Positions 33,078 to 43,521 of a stretch of DNA of 64,000 bases are shown one piece after another. This DNA comes from Jejuia sp043557195. Its GTDB lineage: Bacteria > Bacteroidota > Bacteroidia > Flavobacteriales > Flavobacteriaceae. Each line of letters begins with the position of its first letter. Position 1 is the first letter of the stretch. Under the pieces are notes generated by a model. It was not told where the DNA came from, made no database searches, and saw only the letters and a program-made list of their open reading frames with translations. The stretch covers positions 3,658,001 to 3,722,000 of the forward strand of contig CP121314.1 in the NCBI GenBank assembly GCA_043557195.1. The letters are read 5' to 3'. The position numbers and the translations under genes were made by a program.

Positions 33078-36000
33078 ATGAGAAAAAAAATACTAACCCT
33101 GTGTTTAGGGTTCCTGGTCTCAGGGCTCTGGGCACAACAAGATGATGGTGCCAAAATGGTTACCACATCGCAGGCCGTACAAAACAATGGTTATACCATT
33201 CAAGTTGGTGTACCTTATTTGGGAACCAGTAATGTTGCCAACAATACAGATGCCCGTTTTCCATGGGACATATTATACATTTTTGGAACATTTGCAGAGG
33301 AATCTTTTGATGTGTCTAAAGGCTATTTCGGCGATAAAGTACTGCTGCAATGGGAGCTAAGGAATAACTTCAATTTAATTACAACCATAGAAATATCACG
33401 TAGAGAACTAGGAAGTGTAACGCCATTTCAATTTATAGGAAGTGTGTCTCCCAATGATACACAATACGAAGATAAATATGTAGATGGTGGCGTACTGTAT
33501 GAATATAAAGTATTAGCAAAAGGTGTAAGCCAAACAGAAGAATTATATACCAATTTTATCACAGGTATAGGGTTTAGAAACCCTACGGCTATTGTAACCG
33601 GTAATGTTAGCTATAAAGGTGGTAACCCAGTACAAAATGTAACCATTACAGCAGAGTCTGATGGTAGTGTATCGAGTTATGGTAGTGGTTTAATTATTCC
33701 GGAGTCTAATCAGTTAGAAATATTAAATCTTAACAAACCTATAGCAACACAAACTACGTTGCAAGCGTGGGTACGTCCAGATGAGCCTTATACAAATGAT
33801 AGTGGTAATGCCATTAGACTATTTAGGCTTAATGAGTCAAACGGAAATAATATTGACGTTACCGTTAATTTAAAAGAAACCTCTAAAACTTTAGAAGTTA
33901 GCATTGGAGGAAACCTATTCATTATTGAAAATGTGTATCCGTCTGGAGATATAGATGCTCGAGGGAACGACATCATGGTACCAGTATCAGATTTCAATAG
34001 CAATTTTGTACATATTACAGCCCAGTTAGAAGATGCAAAAGCGCCATTATTGTTTATTAATGGGCGCCCTATGACTGTGGCATACAGAGATGTCGTCCAT
34101 ACGGCAAGAGCTGAAGTAGATGCTGAAGACACTTCGCCCTATTTAGAAATAACGGTTCTAACAGTACCAACAATGTTTAATTTAGGAAGTGCCGATTGGA
34201 ACAATGTACTTGTCGGAGGTGGTAAAACCGCATTAATTGACGAAATACGTGTTTGGAAAAGCATTGAAGACGCTTCAGATATTCGTACAGATTATAAGCG
34301 ATACATAAGCGGAAACGACCCAGATTTGGTCGTGTATTTAAGTGCTAACGAAAATACAGGAGGCTATGCTTATGATGCCTCAAGAAATGGATTCAATTAC
34401 AACAAAAATCACGGTAGTTTAAACATCCAGGGTATAAGTAACGATATCTCTTTTGTGTCTGGTGCAGGAAATATTCCATCGTCCAGCCAATTAGGCATTT
34501 TGGGAGTTACCGATGTTAACGGTAATTATGAAATCAATGCGATTCCTTATACAGGAACAGGCGAATCATTTAAAATAACGCCTGTCTTCGGACAGCATAA
34601 ATTTGAACCGAATCAGCAACTGGTGTTTTTAGGTGAAGGTTCTGAAGTGGTTAACAAAATAGATTTTATCGACACATCATCCTTTAGTTTTAAAGGCAAA
34701 ATATTATATGATACAAGAGATGTATTCCCTTCCTTTGTTGAAGTAGATGGTAGCGGTATTGAAGATGATACTATGATTAGTGGTCCTGGTATTATTGATG
34801 AGAACTATAACCAGTATGAAAAGAACGGCAATTTTTACAATAAAGGTGAGTATTGGTATAATAATGTAGAAGACCGTTTAGAACGTTACGCACGTATTCC
34901 GGTAGCAGGCGCTAATATTTATATAGATGGTAATATTGTTTTAGATGAAAATAACGTGCCTGTAGAATCGGACGATGAAGGTAATTTCGATATTAGCGTT
35001 CCTATTGGTAACCACTTTATTCGTGTTGCAAAAGCTGGACATGACTTTACTTATGAAGGTAGATTTCCTGCAGAAACTGGTACCTTTAAAGAGTTTTTTG
35101 AGGATGCTCAAGAGCAAGTAGTATTTATAGATGAAACCCGTGTTACTGCTATTGGTCGTGTTGTTGGAGGTTCGGTAGAAGCCCAAAAACCTATTGGTTT
35201 TGGAGAAAACGGATTGTTTGAAGTGCCTTATTCGGCTCCAAATGGAAATACAATCTTAAGAGTAAGTTCTAAAAACAATATTGGAACAGCCAATATCACT
35301 CTAGATTATGCCCCCGTAGGAGCCAATGTAACCCCTTATACACAGTTCAATTTTCAAACTAACGAACAATCAGGAGAGTATCGTATAGAAGTATTGCCTT
35401 TAAATTACGAAATTGTTGGAGATACAGGTTTGCAGATTACCAGCAACCCAAGTATCAATTCCAGTATTATTGCTTCTGGAAACAAAGAAGCGGTTAACTT
35501 TTCAACAATACCATCGGAAATAGTTCCAGAATTCACATTACCAGATGACGAAATTATCTATGGAAATGCGTATCAACATGAAAAGAGTTTTGTTTACAGG
35601 TCTACACCAGTATTAAAAGTAGTTGAACAAACATCTGATGATACCATCGATGTTAATGCAACACCATTGGATCCATCAGATGATATTGATATTTCTGGAG
35701 GATTATCATTAGCTTCAAATACAAATGTGAAATATCCTGTCTATACCCAATTTGAAGATTATAAAATTGTTTTAAACACCTTTGAACGTTATGAAAACTT
35801 CGATGGAGCCGATGTATTAGAAGACATTGTGCCTATTGTTGATGGTGAATTAAAGGTAACCAATAATTTAGCATTCTCTGGGACAGAAGAGGTCGTTACA
35901 GACCCTAATGACGATAGTAGAATCATTTATACCTTTAGAGCTGGATTACCATCAATTTCCTCACCGTTTACTAAAACTATTGACATAAAATATAGAATTA

Positions 36001-39000
36001 ACGGGCAGGATAATCCAGCAGAAGATTATAACCCCGAGGGTATTATTCTGGGTATTATTTCAGATGGTAGCCAAACATTTACTACCGCAGGACCAGATAT
36101 TCCAGATATCATTTTAAGAGACCCACCAGGATCTAATAGTTCTGCATCTATTACAGCAGGAGAAAGTATAACCTTTACCAACAGTCAGAGTTTATCTGCT
36201 GGAGTTGGATTAACCCAAGAACTTACCATTGATGCAGGACCATCGTTTGCCACTGGTGGCGGTCTTGTAGGGCCTTATGTTGTTACCGAGATTATCTTTG
36301 ATGTAAATGCGGGTATTGGTGTATCTACATCAGCATCCGTGAGTCAAGGAATTACCAAAACCTATAATTTTTCGCAAACCATTTCAACCAGTTCAGATCC
36401 TAGATTTGTAGGTGCTGATGGCGATTTATACATTGGTCAGTCTAAAAACTTTTTCTATGGTGTTAATGCAGATGTAAGAGCATCAGAAGCACCTATAGGA
36501 ACTGGTGATTATTTAGAATTAAGCAACGGCACAAGTTCAGTATTTATAAGTAAACAACGAAAAACTACTTTTACCGAAGACCCTTCAGATACCTTTTTTG
36601 TGTATTCTCAAAAGTTCATATTAGAAACTTTAATTCCAGAATTACAAACACTAATTACTGAAATACAAAACGGGAATATAACCCCAGATCCGGAAAAGGG
36701 TGTAAGTGTGGACTTTTACGAACAACAAATAAATTTATGGAGAAAAGTCATCCTTCAGAATGAACGAAGCAAATATAGAGCAATTAAAGACCGCGATGGT
36801 TTAAAACAAGATGCACTTGTTTTGGTTAGCGATTTTTCTTCAGAAGTAGAAGAAGCGATAGATGCTCAACCTGATGATGAAGAACTGGAAAAATTAGAAA
36901 CCAATTTTTCAGCAGCAAACAATTTGTTGGCACTAATCAATGAAAAATTTGACGATAATATTTCGTTTGATTCGGGTGTTGGCGAAATTACTAGAAGCGT
37001 AGAAACTGCTATTGTACAATCTAATACCTTCGATTTTAATTTAACACTAGACGAAACCTTTGCGGTTGAAGTTGGTGCAGAAATTCTTGATGTTGGTGTT
37101 ACTTCAAAAACATCAGGCTTCGCCAGTCAATCGTTTGATGCTAATTTAAGTGAAAGCCAAACATCTACGCTAAATGTAAGCTATACTTTAAAAGATAATG
37201 ACTTAAACAATGTTTTAAGTGTAGATGTGGTTAATGTATTTGATGGTAATGGCCCCATTTTTTCAACGGTAGGAGGTAGTACATCGTGCCCCTATGAAGG
37301 CGCAGAAAAATCCAATTTTTATAATGATGCTGTTTATGCAGCCTTTAGTCTGGCGCGGGATGCAGCGGGGCTAATAGGTATACCAGATTATACAGTATTG
37401 CCATTGCCAGATGACGAAAAAGTCGATTTAAGTTTTGCAACCCAGAGTATAGAAGTGCCTTTAATTAGCGTAGAGGTTGCAGATATTAGCAATATTCCCG
37501 AAAATAATAATGCAGAATTCGAATTGATTTTAGAGAATAATAGTGTCACTCAATCTGATGCCTATTTTGAGCTTATTGTAGATAATACTACAAACCCCAA
37601 TAATGCCAATATTAACATATCTCAAAACGGTACCGTTGTATTTGTGCCTTATGGTCAAAAAGTACCTTATTCTTTGACCTTAGGAAAATCGGTATCGGAT
37701 GTTTACGATTACGAGAATATAAAAATCATATTACAATCGCGTTGTGATCCTGTTAATGTTTTCGATACTGTGGAAATATCGGCTCATTTTGTACCGTCCT
37801 GTTCTCAGGTGGCTGTTAAAGCGCCATTAGATAATTGGGTATATAATGTAGATGGGGCTTATAATAATGATGGCTCAACAAATCCATTATCTATCAATTT
37901 ATCAGAATACAATCAAGCCTTTGATAATTTTCAAAAAATCGATTTAGAATATCGTTTAGCGACATCTCCAAACTGGACACGCTTACATACGTATTATAAC
38001 ACCCAAGCCTTTTATGATGAGGCTGTAACTAACAGTGAATCTGAAATTTCTTTAATCACAGATGCCGAGGTTATATTTCCTTTTAATATTGCAGATTTAC
38101 AACTGCAAGACGGGAATTACGAAATAAGAGCACGAAGTACCTGTACCAATGGCACCGAATATATTTCAGAGGTTGTTTCAGGTAGTGTAGATCTAAAATC
38201 ACCACAGCAGTTTGGTACACCGTTACCAACCGATGGTATTTTAGGAGCTGGAGAAGATTTACGTGTTAGTTTTAGCGAAAATATCTTTTATAATAGTGCA
38301 GTAAGTACCATTGAAATAAAAGGAGAAACCAATCAGTTACCAATAGATAATAGTGTTTCCTTACGTTTTGAAGGCGCTAATAATACAGCAACTATAGAAA
38401 GCCCAAGGTTGGTATCTGGAGATTTATCGGTAGAATTCTGGATGAATAATGTCACTACGGCATCATCAGCAACCATCATTAACCAGCAAAATGGATTAAA
38501 TATTCGTTTAGAAAATGGAGACATTTTTGCTACTCTTGGAGATATTACGGCTAATGGAACTATAGCAACAGATGGCTTGTTTCACCATTATACGATTACG
38601 CACGATAATGTATCGGGAAGCCTAAATATTTATGAAGATGATCGAGACATTGGCGGTAGTACAGGAAGTGCTAACACAGAATTCACAAATAACAATCCTT
38701 TAGTGATTGGTGGAAATACGTTTATAGGCAATATTCATAGTTTAAGATTATGGACAAAGTCATTGAGTTTAAGTGAAGCTTATGCTAACATTTATACGAA
38801 GTTGTTGGGCAATGAAGCTAATTTGGTTGGCTATTGGCCAATGAATGAAGGGCGTGGTGCTATTGCCAACGATTTAGCACGATTTAAACATGCCGCTGTA
38901 AGCGCCGATTGGGATATCAAACCCAAAGGGACTTCCTATGAATTTGCTAATGGACAATATTTAGAGTTGGATAATGTAGGTTTTGTACAGCTAACGAATG

Positions 39001-41651
39001 AAATGAATGCCACTATTTCGTTTTGGATAAAAACTGACACCCCACAAGAAGCCACCATATTCTCAAATGGTCGTGGTAATGGTGAAGACCCTATACAATC
39101 TGTTGGTTTATCAAATAAATGGGCTATTAATATGAATAGTGCTGGAGCCTTATATTTTGAAAGTGAAGGTAACAACTATGTGTTAACCGCTGCAAGTGTA
39201 GCCGATAATAATTGGCACCATATCACTTTGTTGCTTAATAGAAATGGTTCTTTAAGAACTTATGTAGATGCACAACAAGTCTCTTCTAATCCTATTACAG
39301 AGATTGGTGGTTTCTCAGGAAATCAAGCTTGGTTAGGCGCGCGAGGGTTTAAAGATCAAGCAGGTGTAGAAACCGTGGATAGACTATTTACAGGGAAAAT
39401 TGATGAGTTTAGACTATGGAATACATTGCGAAATGTAGATCAAATATCCAGAGATCGTTTTAACGAAATGGATGTTGAGAGTATTGGTTTATTACTATAT
39501 GCACGGATGAATGTACCTGACCCAGTAACAGCAAACGGGCCACGATATTATCATGCCTTTAGTAACCAAAGTGTGATACCGTCAAATGCGGTATTAAGCT
39601 CAGGAGCTGTGAATTATTCAAACGATGTACCTGCTATTAAACCAGAACGAAAATTGATCAAATTCCAAGTGAATCATGTTATTAATGAAGATGATATGAT
39701 ATTAGAACCAGTGATATCAGACTGGGCAGCAATTGAAGGCCAAATACTTGATATTACAGTACATCGTATGTTTGATGCTTCAAATAATATGCAGCAATCC
39801 CCAATCACTTGGACCGCTTTTGTTCAGAAAAATGAAATGAGCTGGTTTGTTGATGGCTTTGATGAGGTAGTTAATATTATCAAAGATGGTAATGAGTCAC
39901 CTACATTCGATATTACAATAACAAATAAAGGTGGTTTAGTACAACCCTATAATATTGCAGGAGTGCCTAATTGGTTGTCTTTAAGTAATACTTCTGGAAG
40001 TTTAGCACCAGACAGTAAAATTACAATCACAGCTACTATTGATGAAGGTTTATCAGCTGGAGAATATTTGGAAAATCTTTATCTACAAACTGATTTTGGT
40101 CTAGATGAAAAACTACAACTAGAAGTAAGAGTACTTGCGGAAGATCCTGAATGGGAAGTTAACCCGAACGACTTTGACTATAGTATGAATATTATAGGGC
40201 GCATTAGTATAGATAGTGTGTTTTCAAATGATTTATTTGACCAAGTGGCAGCATTTTCTAATGGCGAAGTCAGAGGTGTAGCCAATGTAGTTTATGATGA
40301 AGCTTATCAAGAATATTTCGTATTCCTAACAGTATACAGTAATACGGTTTCTGGTGATGCTATTAGTTTTAATATCTGGGATGCTAGCACTGGACAAACC
40401 ATACAAGCTACTATAGATGGGAACAGTTCAATAACGTTTACGGATAATAATGTCATGGGAACTTTAACGAACCCGTCATTATTTGAAAATACTAATGTTA
40501 TTGAACAAGATATACCATTAAATGAGGGTTGGACATGGGTGTCGTTCAATGTAAATGATCCTAATTTTTCAGATTTAAATGCGCTGACTTCTGGTATGAA
40601 TTTGCAAACATCAGATCGTATTCTAAGTCATTCTCCAACACAATTAGAGACGTACTTTAAGGATGCATCGCCAGCAAATAGTTCATGGAATGGTACTATT
40701 AGTGCAAATTCTGGTTTGTCTTCAAACTTTATGTATAAAATGAAATTTGCCAACCAGCAAACATTAAAAATTCAAGGTAGTACTGTAGATGTAAATACAT
40801 GGAATTTTAATATCCAAGAAAACTGGAATTGGTTGCCATATCCATTAACCAAGAATGTCTCAGTAAATGAAGCATTATCAACATTTAATGTGTCTGATGG
40901 TGATATTATAAAATCACAAAATCTCTTTGCTATTTATGATCCTTTAAATGGGTGGAGCGGAACATTAAATTATTTAGAAGTTGGTAAAGGATACATGATT
41001 AAGTCTTCTAGCGCTCAGAATTTTAAATACCCTAATATTTTTGGTAAATCGAGGAATACTAAGAAAACAACTTCTGCTGATATAGCATCCAAAAATCAAA
41101 ATAGTATAAGTGAAGAGTTTGCTCAGTATTCTGATAATATGAATGCAGTAGTGCTTTTACCAGAAGGTTATAGTAAACTCTATGTTTATGATGATGAAGG
41201 AGCGCTAAAAGGTATGTCTGAAAATCAATTAGTTGGAGATAAAGCGTTAAGTTTTATCACTATTTATGGAGAAACAGAAAGAGAGTTAACCTTCTTTATT
41301 GGAGACGGTAATTCTCAAAGGCCAACTCAAAAGACTTTTATGTTTAAAGGTAATAATGTTTTAGGTACAGTAGCTAATCCGGTTGTTTTAGAAGCAAATG
41401 GTTTAGAACAATTAAAAATGTACCCTAATCCGTTTAAAGATGAGTTGTTAATACAATTCAATTCTAATACTTCAGATAACATAGATATACAACTAATAAA
41501 TGTTTATGGCCAATCAGTTTATGGAAAAACGCTTGAGGTTAGGGAAGGAGCTAATACTCTTAAAATAAATCCAAGTGTGAGTATTGGAGTTTACTTTTTA
41601 AAGATTAACATGAACAATACAAACAGAACATATAAAGTAATTAAAAACTAA
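33078..41651 (+). CDS. Giant LamG-containing T9SS surface protein (2857 residues)
   Basis: One of the largest genes here. A signal peptide (MRKKILTLCLGFLVSGLWAQ) is followed by a LamG-like domain at ~200-410 (TLQAWVRPDEP), carboxypeptidase-regulatory-like beta domains at ~475-520 and ~605-665, a long beta-rich region, a helical stretch at ~1180-1295, two more LamG domains at ~1754-1907 and ~1950-2115 (SVEFWMNN, WHHITLLLNRNG), a BACON-like domain near 2285-2350 and a module at ~2357-2460 shared with the next gene. The C-terminus (LKMYPNPFKDELLIQF to YKVIKN) is a type A T9SS sorting domain. The protein is expected to be exported and cell-surface bound. LamG domains usually bind glycans or proteins; adhesion is the best inference. 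Confidence 0.9.
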   Translation: MRKKILTLCLGFLVSGLWAQQDDGAKMVTTSQAVQNNGYTIQVGVPYLGTSNVANNTDARFPWDILYIFGTFAEESFDVSKGYFGDKVLLQWELRNNFNLITTIEISRRELGSVTPFQFIGSVSPNDTQYEDKYVDGGVLYEYKVLAKGVSQTEELYTNFITGIGFRNPTAIVTGNVSYKGGNPVQNVTITAESDGSVSSYGSGLIIPESNQLEILNLNKPIATQTTLQAWVRPDEPYTNDSGNAIRLFRLNESNGNNIDVTVNLKETSKTLEVSIGGNLFIIENVYPSGDIDARGNDIMVPVSDFNSNFVHITAQLEDAKAPLLFINGRPMTVAYRDVVHTARAEVDAEDTSPYLEITVLTVPTMFNLGSADWNNVLVGGGKTALIDEIRVWKSIEDASDIRTDYKRYISGNDPDLVVYLSANENTGGYAYDASRNGFNYNKNHGSLNIQGISNDISFVSGAGNIPSSSQLGILGVTDVNGNYEINAIPYTGTGESFKITPVFGQHKFEPNQQLVFLGEGSEVVNKIDFIDTSSFSFKGKILYDTRDVFPSFVEVDGSGIEDDTMISGPGIIDENYNQYEKNGNFYNKGEYWYNNVEDRLERYARIPVAGANIYIDGNIVLDENNVPVESDDEGNFDISVPIGNHFIRVAKAGHDFTYEGRFPAETGTFKEFFEDAQEQVVFIDETRVTAIGRVVGGSVEAQKPIGFGENGLFEVPYSAPNGNTILRVSSKNNIGTANITLDYAPVGANVTPYTQFNFQTNEQSGEYRIEVLPLNYEIVGDTGLQITSNPSINSSIIASGNKEAVNFSTIPSEIVPEFTLPDDEIIYGNAYQHEKSFVYRSTPVLKVVEQTSDDTIDVNATPLDPSDDIDISGGLSLASNTNVKYPVYTQFEDYKIVLNTFERYENFDGADVLEDIVPIVDGELKVTNNLAFSGTEEVVTDPNDDSRIIYTFRAGLPSISSPFTKTIDIKYRINGQDNPAEDYNPEGIILGIISDGSQTFTTAGPDIPDIILRDPPGSNSSASITAGESITFTNSQSLSAGVGLTQELTIDAGPSFATGGGLVGPYVVTEIIFDVNAGIGVSTSASVSQGITKTYNFSQTISTSSDPRFVGADGDLYIGQSKNFFYGVNADVRASEAPIGTGDYLELSNGTSSVFISKQRKTTFTEDPSDTFFVYSQKFILETLIPELQTLITEIQNGNITPDPEKGVSVDFYEQQINLWRKVILQNERSKYRAIKDRDGLKQDALVLVSDFSSEVEEAIDAQPDDEELEKLETNFSAANNLLALINEKFDDNISFDSGVGEITRSVETAIVQSNTFDFNLTLDETFAVEVGAEILDVGVTSKTSGFASQSFDANLSESQTSTLNVSYTLKDNDLNNVLSVDVVNVFDGNGPIFSTVGGSTSCPYEGAEKSNFYNDAVYAAFSLARDAAGLIGIPDYTVLPLPDDEKVDLSFATQSIEVPLISVEVADISNIPENNNAEFELILENNSVTQSDAYFELIVDNTTNPNNANINISQNGTVVFVPYGQKVPYSLTLGKSVSDVYDYENIKIILQSRCDPVNVFDTVEISAHFVPSCSQVAVKAPLDNWVYNVDGAYNNDGSTNPLSINLSEYNQAFDNFQKIDLEYRLATSPNWTRLHTYYNTQAFYDEAVTNSESEISLITDAEVIFPFNIADLQLQDGNYEIRARSTCTNGTEYISEVVSGSVDLKSPQQFGTPLPTDGILGAGEDLRVSFSENIFYNSAVSTIEIKGETNQLPIDNSVSLRFEGANNTATIESPRLVSGDLSVEFWMNNVTTASSATIINQQNGLNIRLENGDIFATLGDITANGTIATDGLFHHYTITHDNVSGSLNIYEDDRDIGGSTGSANTEFTNNNPLVIGGNTFIGNIHSLRLWTKSLSLSEAYANIYTKLLGNEANLVGYWPMNEGRGAIANDLARFKHAAVSADWDIKPKGTSYEFANGQYLELDNVGFVQLTNEMNATISFWIKTDTPQEATIFSNGRGNGEDPIQSVGLSNKWAINMNSAGALYFESEGNNYVLTAASVADNNWHHITLLLNRNGSLRTYVDAQQVSSNPITEIGGFSGNQAWLGARGFKDQAGVETVDRLFTGKIDEFRLWNTLRNVDQISRDRFNEMDVESIGLLLYARMNVPDPVTANGPRYYHAFSNQSVIPSNAVLSSGAVNYSNDVPAIKPERKLIKFQVNHVINEDDMILEPVISDWAAIEGQILDITVHRMFDASNNMQQSPITWTAFVQKNEMSWFVDGFDEVVNIIKDGNESPTFDITITNKGGLVQPYNIAGVPNWLSLSNTSGSLAPDSKITITATIDEGLSAGEYLENLYLQTDFGLDEKLQLEVRVLAEDPEWEVNPNDFDYSMNIIGRISIDSVFSNDLFDQVAAFSNGEVRGVANVVYDEAYQEYFVFLTVYSNTVSGDAISFNIWDASTGQTIQATIDGNSSITFTDNNVMGTLTNPSLFENTNVIEQDIPLNEGWTWVSFNVNDPNFSDLNALTSGMNLQTSDRILSHSPTQLETYFKDASPANSSWNGTISANSGLSSNFMYKMKFANQQTLKIQGSTVDVNTWNFNIQENWNWLPYPLTKNVSVNEALSTFNVSDGDIIKSQNLFAIYDPLNGWSGTLNYLEVGKGYMIKSSSAQNFKYPNIFGKSRNTKKTTSADIASKNQNSISEEFAQYSDNMNAVVLLPEGYSKLYVYDDEGALKGMSENQLVGDKALSFITIYGETERELTFFIGDGNSQRPTQKTFMFKGNNVLGTVANPVVLEANGLEQLKMYPNPFKDELLIQFNSNTSDNIDIQLINVYGQSVYGKTLEVREGANTLKINPSVSIGVYFLKINMNNTNRTYKVIKN

Positions 41652-41656
41652 GCAAG

Positions 41657-42577
41657 ATGAAAAAAACAATACTAAGTGCAGTTATATTCTTGTTTACGGG
41701 AATATATGCCTTTGCACAAGTACCAACTTGGTCTGTTAATGAAAATGATTTTGAATATAACATGTCATTTGTAGCCTTTTTAAATATTGATGGTGTAACA
41801 CTTTCAAGCACAAATGATATGATAGGAGCCTTTGTAAATGATGAATGTAGAGGCGTTGCTAATTTGATTTATGTGGCTAGTAAAGACCGCTATTATGCGT
41901 ATTTCAATGTGTTTTCTAATACAAATGGAGAGGCTATAAGCTTTAAAGTATATGATTCAGCAAATGATAAAGTTGTAGATATTAGTAAAACGATAAATTT
42001 TCAAATAAATGCTCTTTTTGGGGATATAGCTCAAGCCTATAGCTTTGCTAGCCCTGAATTAAACAACGGTGCCGATTTATTAAACTTTGGTTTTAAAGAT
42101 ATTACCATTAATAATAGAATAAATAATGGTAATGACATCACATTATTTGTAGATAATAGTATAGATATATCAGCATTAACACCAGTTTTTCAGCTAAGCC
42201 CAGGTGCACAACTATATCAAAATGCTATGCCTGTCATTTCTGATAATGATGTTTTAGATTTTACTAACACACAAGCTTTTGATGTTTTATCAGAAGATGA
42301 ATCGTCATCTAATCGTTGGCAAATTACAGTTAAATATAATGCGTCTATTGGCGATTTAGCCTTTTATAAAAAGGACGCGGTGTGCTACAATGGTGGAGCA
42401 ATAAAAGTAGTGTCATCTCAAAATGGAAGCAATGTTGTGGTATTAAAAGATCAATCAGAGTTTGCTACACAGCAAATAATCAATGGAGAAGCATTGTTCT
42501 CTAATTTAAGTGCTGGAAACTACCTTTTAAAAATTAATGGGTTAGAGAAAGAAATAGAAATAAGTTTAAAAGAATAG
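41657..42577 (+). CDS. Secreted protein sharing a module with the giant protein
   Basis: A 306-residue protein with signal peptide MKKTILSAVIFLFTGIYAFAQ. Residues ~22-125 (PTWSVNENDFEYNMSF, GAFVNDECRGVANLIY, YYAYFNVFSNTNGEAISFKVYD) are clearly homologous to the giant protein's region starting PEWEVNPNDFDYSMNI. The remaining part has a cadherin-like beta region (FKDITINNRINNGNDITLFVDN) and a short C-terminal Ig-like strand set with no T9SS sorting motif. It begins 5 bp after the giant gene and is followed 3 bp later by a lipoprotein gene. It may be a periplasmic or secreted partner of the giant protein; that is inference. Confidence 0.8.
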   Translation: MKKTILSAVIFLFTGIYAFAQVPTWSVNENDFEYNMSFVAFLNIDGVTLSSTNDMIGAFVNDECRGVANLIYVASKDRYYAYFNVFSNTNGEAISFKVYDSANDKVVDISKTINFQINALFGDIAQAYSFASPELNNGADLLNFGFKDITINNRINNGNDITLFVDNSIDISALTPVFQLSPGAQLYQNAMPVISDNDVLDFTNTQAFDVLSEDESSSNRWQITVKYNASIGDLAFYKKDAVCYNGGAIKVVSSQNGSNVVVLKDQSEFATQQIINGEALFSNLSAGNYLLKINGLEKEIEISLKE

Positions 42578-42580
42578 AAG

Positions 42581-43015
42581 ATGAAGAATTATAAATATTT
42601 TTTGTTGAGTGTAATACTTATGTTTTTATCCATAAGTTGTTCTAATGATGATGAACCTGTCGATCAAGGTCCATCTGCACCAGTAACACCAGAAATAATT
42701 GAAAGTTTCGATCCAATTGATATAAGGTTTGTTTACGAAGATGGTTCAAGTATTGGTGCTAGTGAGTGTATTGACCCTAAGAAGACTTATGCTATTGAAA
42801 TTGAGACTTCGAAAAATTCTGAAGGTAATACAGATGTATCTAAAATAGAATATACTATTAATGGTGCTTCTTACAGCATGTCTTTTTCAGCAGCTGGGAC
42901 TAAAAGAAACCCTATTGTATTTGTTGAAGGTAAGAATATTGCTGAATTAGTAAAAACAGCAAAATCAACAGAGATTATACTTATAGAACAGGGTGATTTT
43001 CAATTGGTAGAATAA
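42581..43015 (+). CDS. Small lipoprotein, last gene of the giant-protein operon
   Basis: A 144-residue protein. The signal ends in a lipobox LFLSISC with acylated Cys20 followed by SNDDEP, a typical outer-membrane export tail in Bacteroidota. The mature part is a single beta-rich domain (FDPIDIRFVYEDGSSIGASE, KTYAIEIETSKNSEGNTDVSKIEYT). I do not recognise the family. Spacing of 3 bp to the previous gene and the terminator at 43050-43084 mark the end of the operon. Confidence 0.75.
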   Translation: MKNYKYFLLSVILMFLSISCSNDDEPVDQGPSAPVTPEIIESFDPIDIRFVYEDGSSIGASECIDPKKTYAIEIETSKNSEGNTDVSKIEYTINGASYSMSFSAAGTKRNPIVFVEGKNIAELVKTAKSTEIILIEQGDFQLVE

Positions 43016-43049
43016 AATGAGATAGCTTGAATCTAAATATAGATGGTTT

Positions 43050-43084
43050 AAAAATCCCGTAAACAGTTTTGTTTCGGGATTTTT
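43050..43084 (+). terminator. Terminator of the giant-protein operon
   Basis: AAAAATCCCG (43050-43059) pairs with CGGGATTTTT (43075-43084) with a 15-nt loop, ending in a T run. Confidence 0.85.
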
Positions 43085-43521
43085 GTCTTAACTCCATTAA
43101 CTTAATAATTTATTTGTGAAATCATAGCTTTGATTTACTTAAATCTATATGTGTAATAATTGTATGGCTTTAGTCTCGTTATCTCTTAAGTACTTATTAA
43201 TAATTAAAAGTTACTTTCTGTATCGGTAAGTAATAAAATGCTTTCTTTTAATTGAGAACCTCATCTTTATTTAATAAAAGTTAATATTCTATCCAGTAAG
43301 CAAGGCATCTTAAAACAGACCATTTTTGTTTTTAAATGGTGAACAACTTTTTAAACTAAAGTTTTCAATATTTTTCTCTTTGAGTAAAAAATAATGATTT
43401 AAAACGAATATTTAATCATTATTAGCGCTTATGGCATAAAACCATTCAAATAAATATTCCATGTTTTCTTTCATCTTAGGTACATCTACCTTGGCGTTTT
43501 ATTAACCCAAAATGTATCAAA
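43085..43521. other. 437-bp intergenic region
   Basis: AT-rich DNA between the giant-protein operon and the leucine-rich protein gene. The only structure I see is a small hairpin CCATTT (43320-43325) / AAATGG (43334-43339). It presumably carries the promoter of the next gene, although no clean TAnnTTTG element with a -33 partner is apparent. No gene is supported. Confidence 0.6.
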
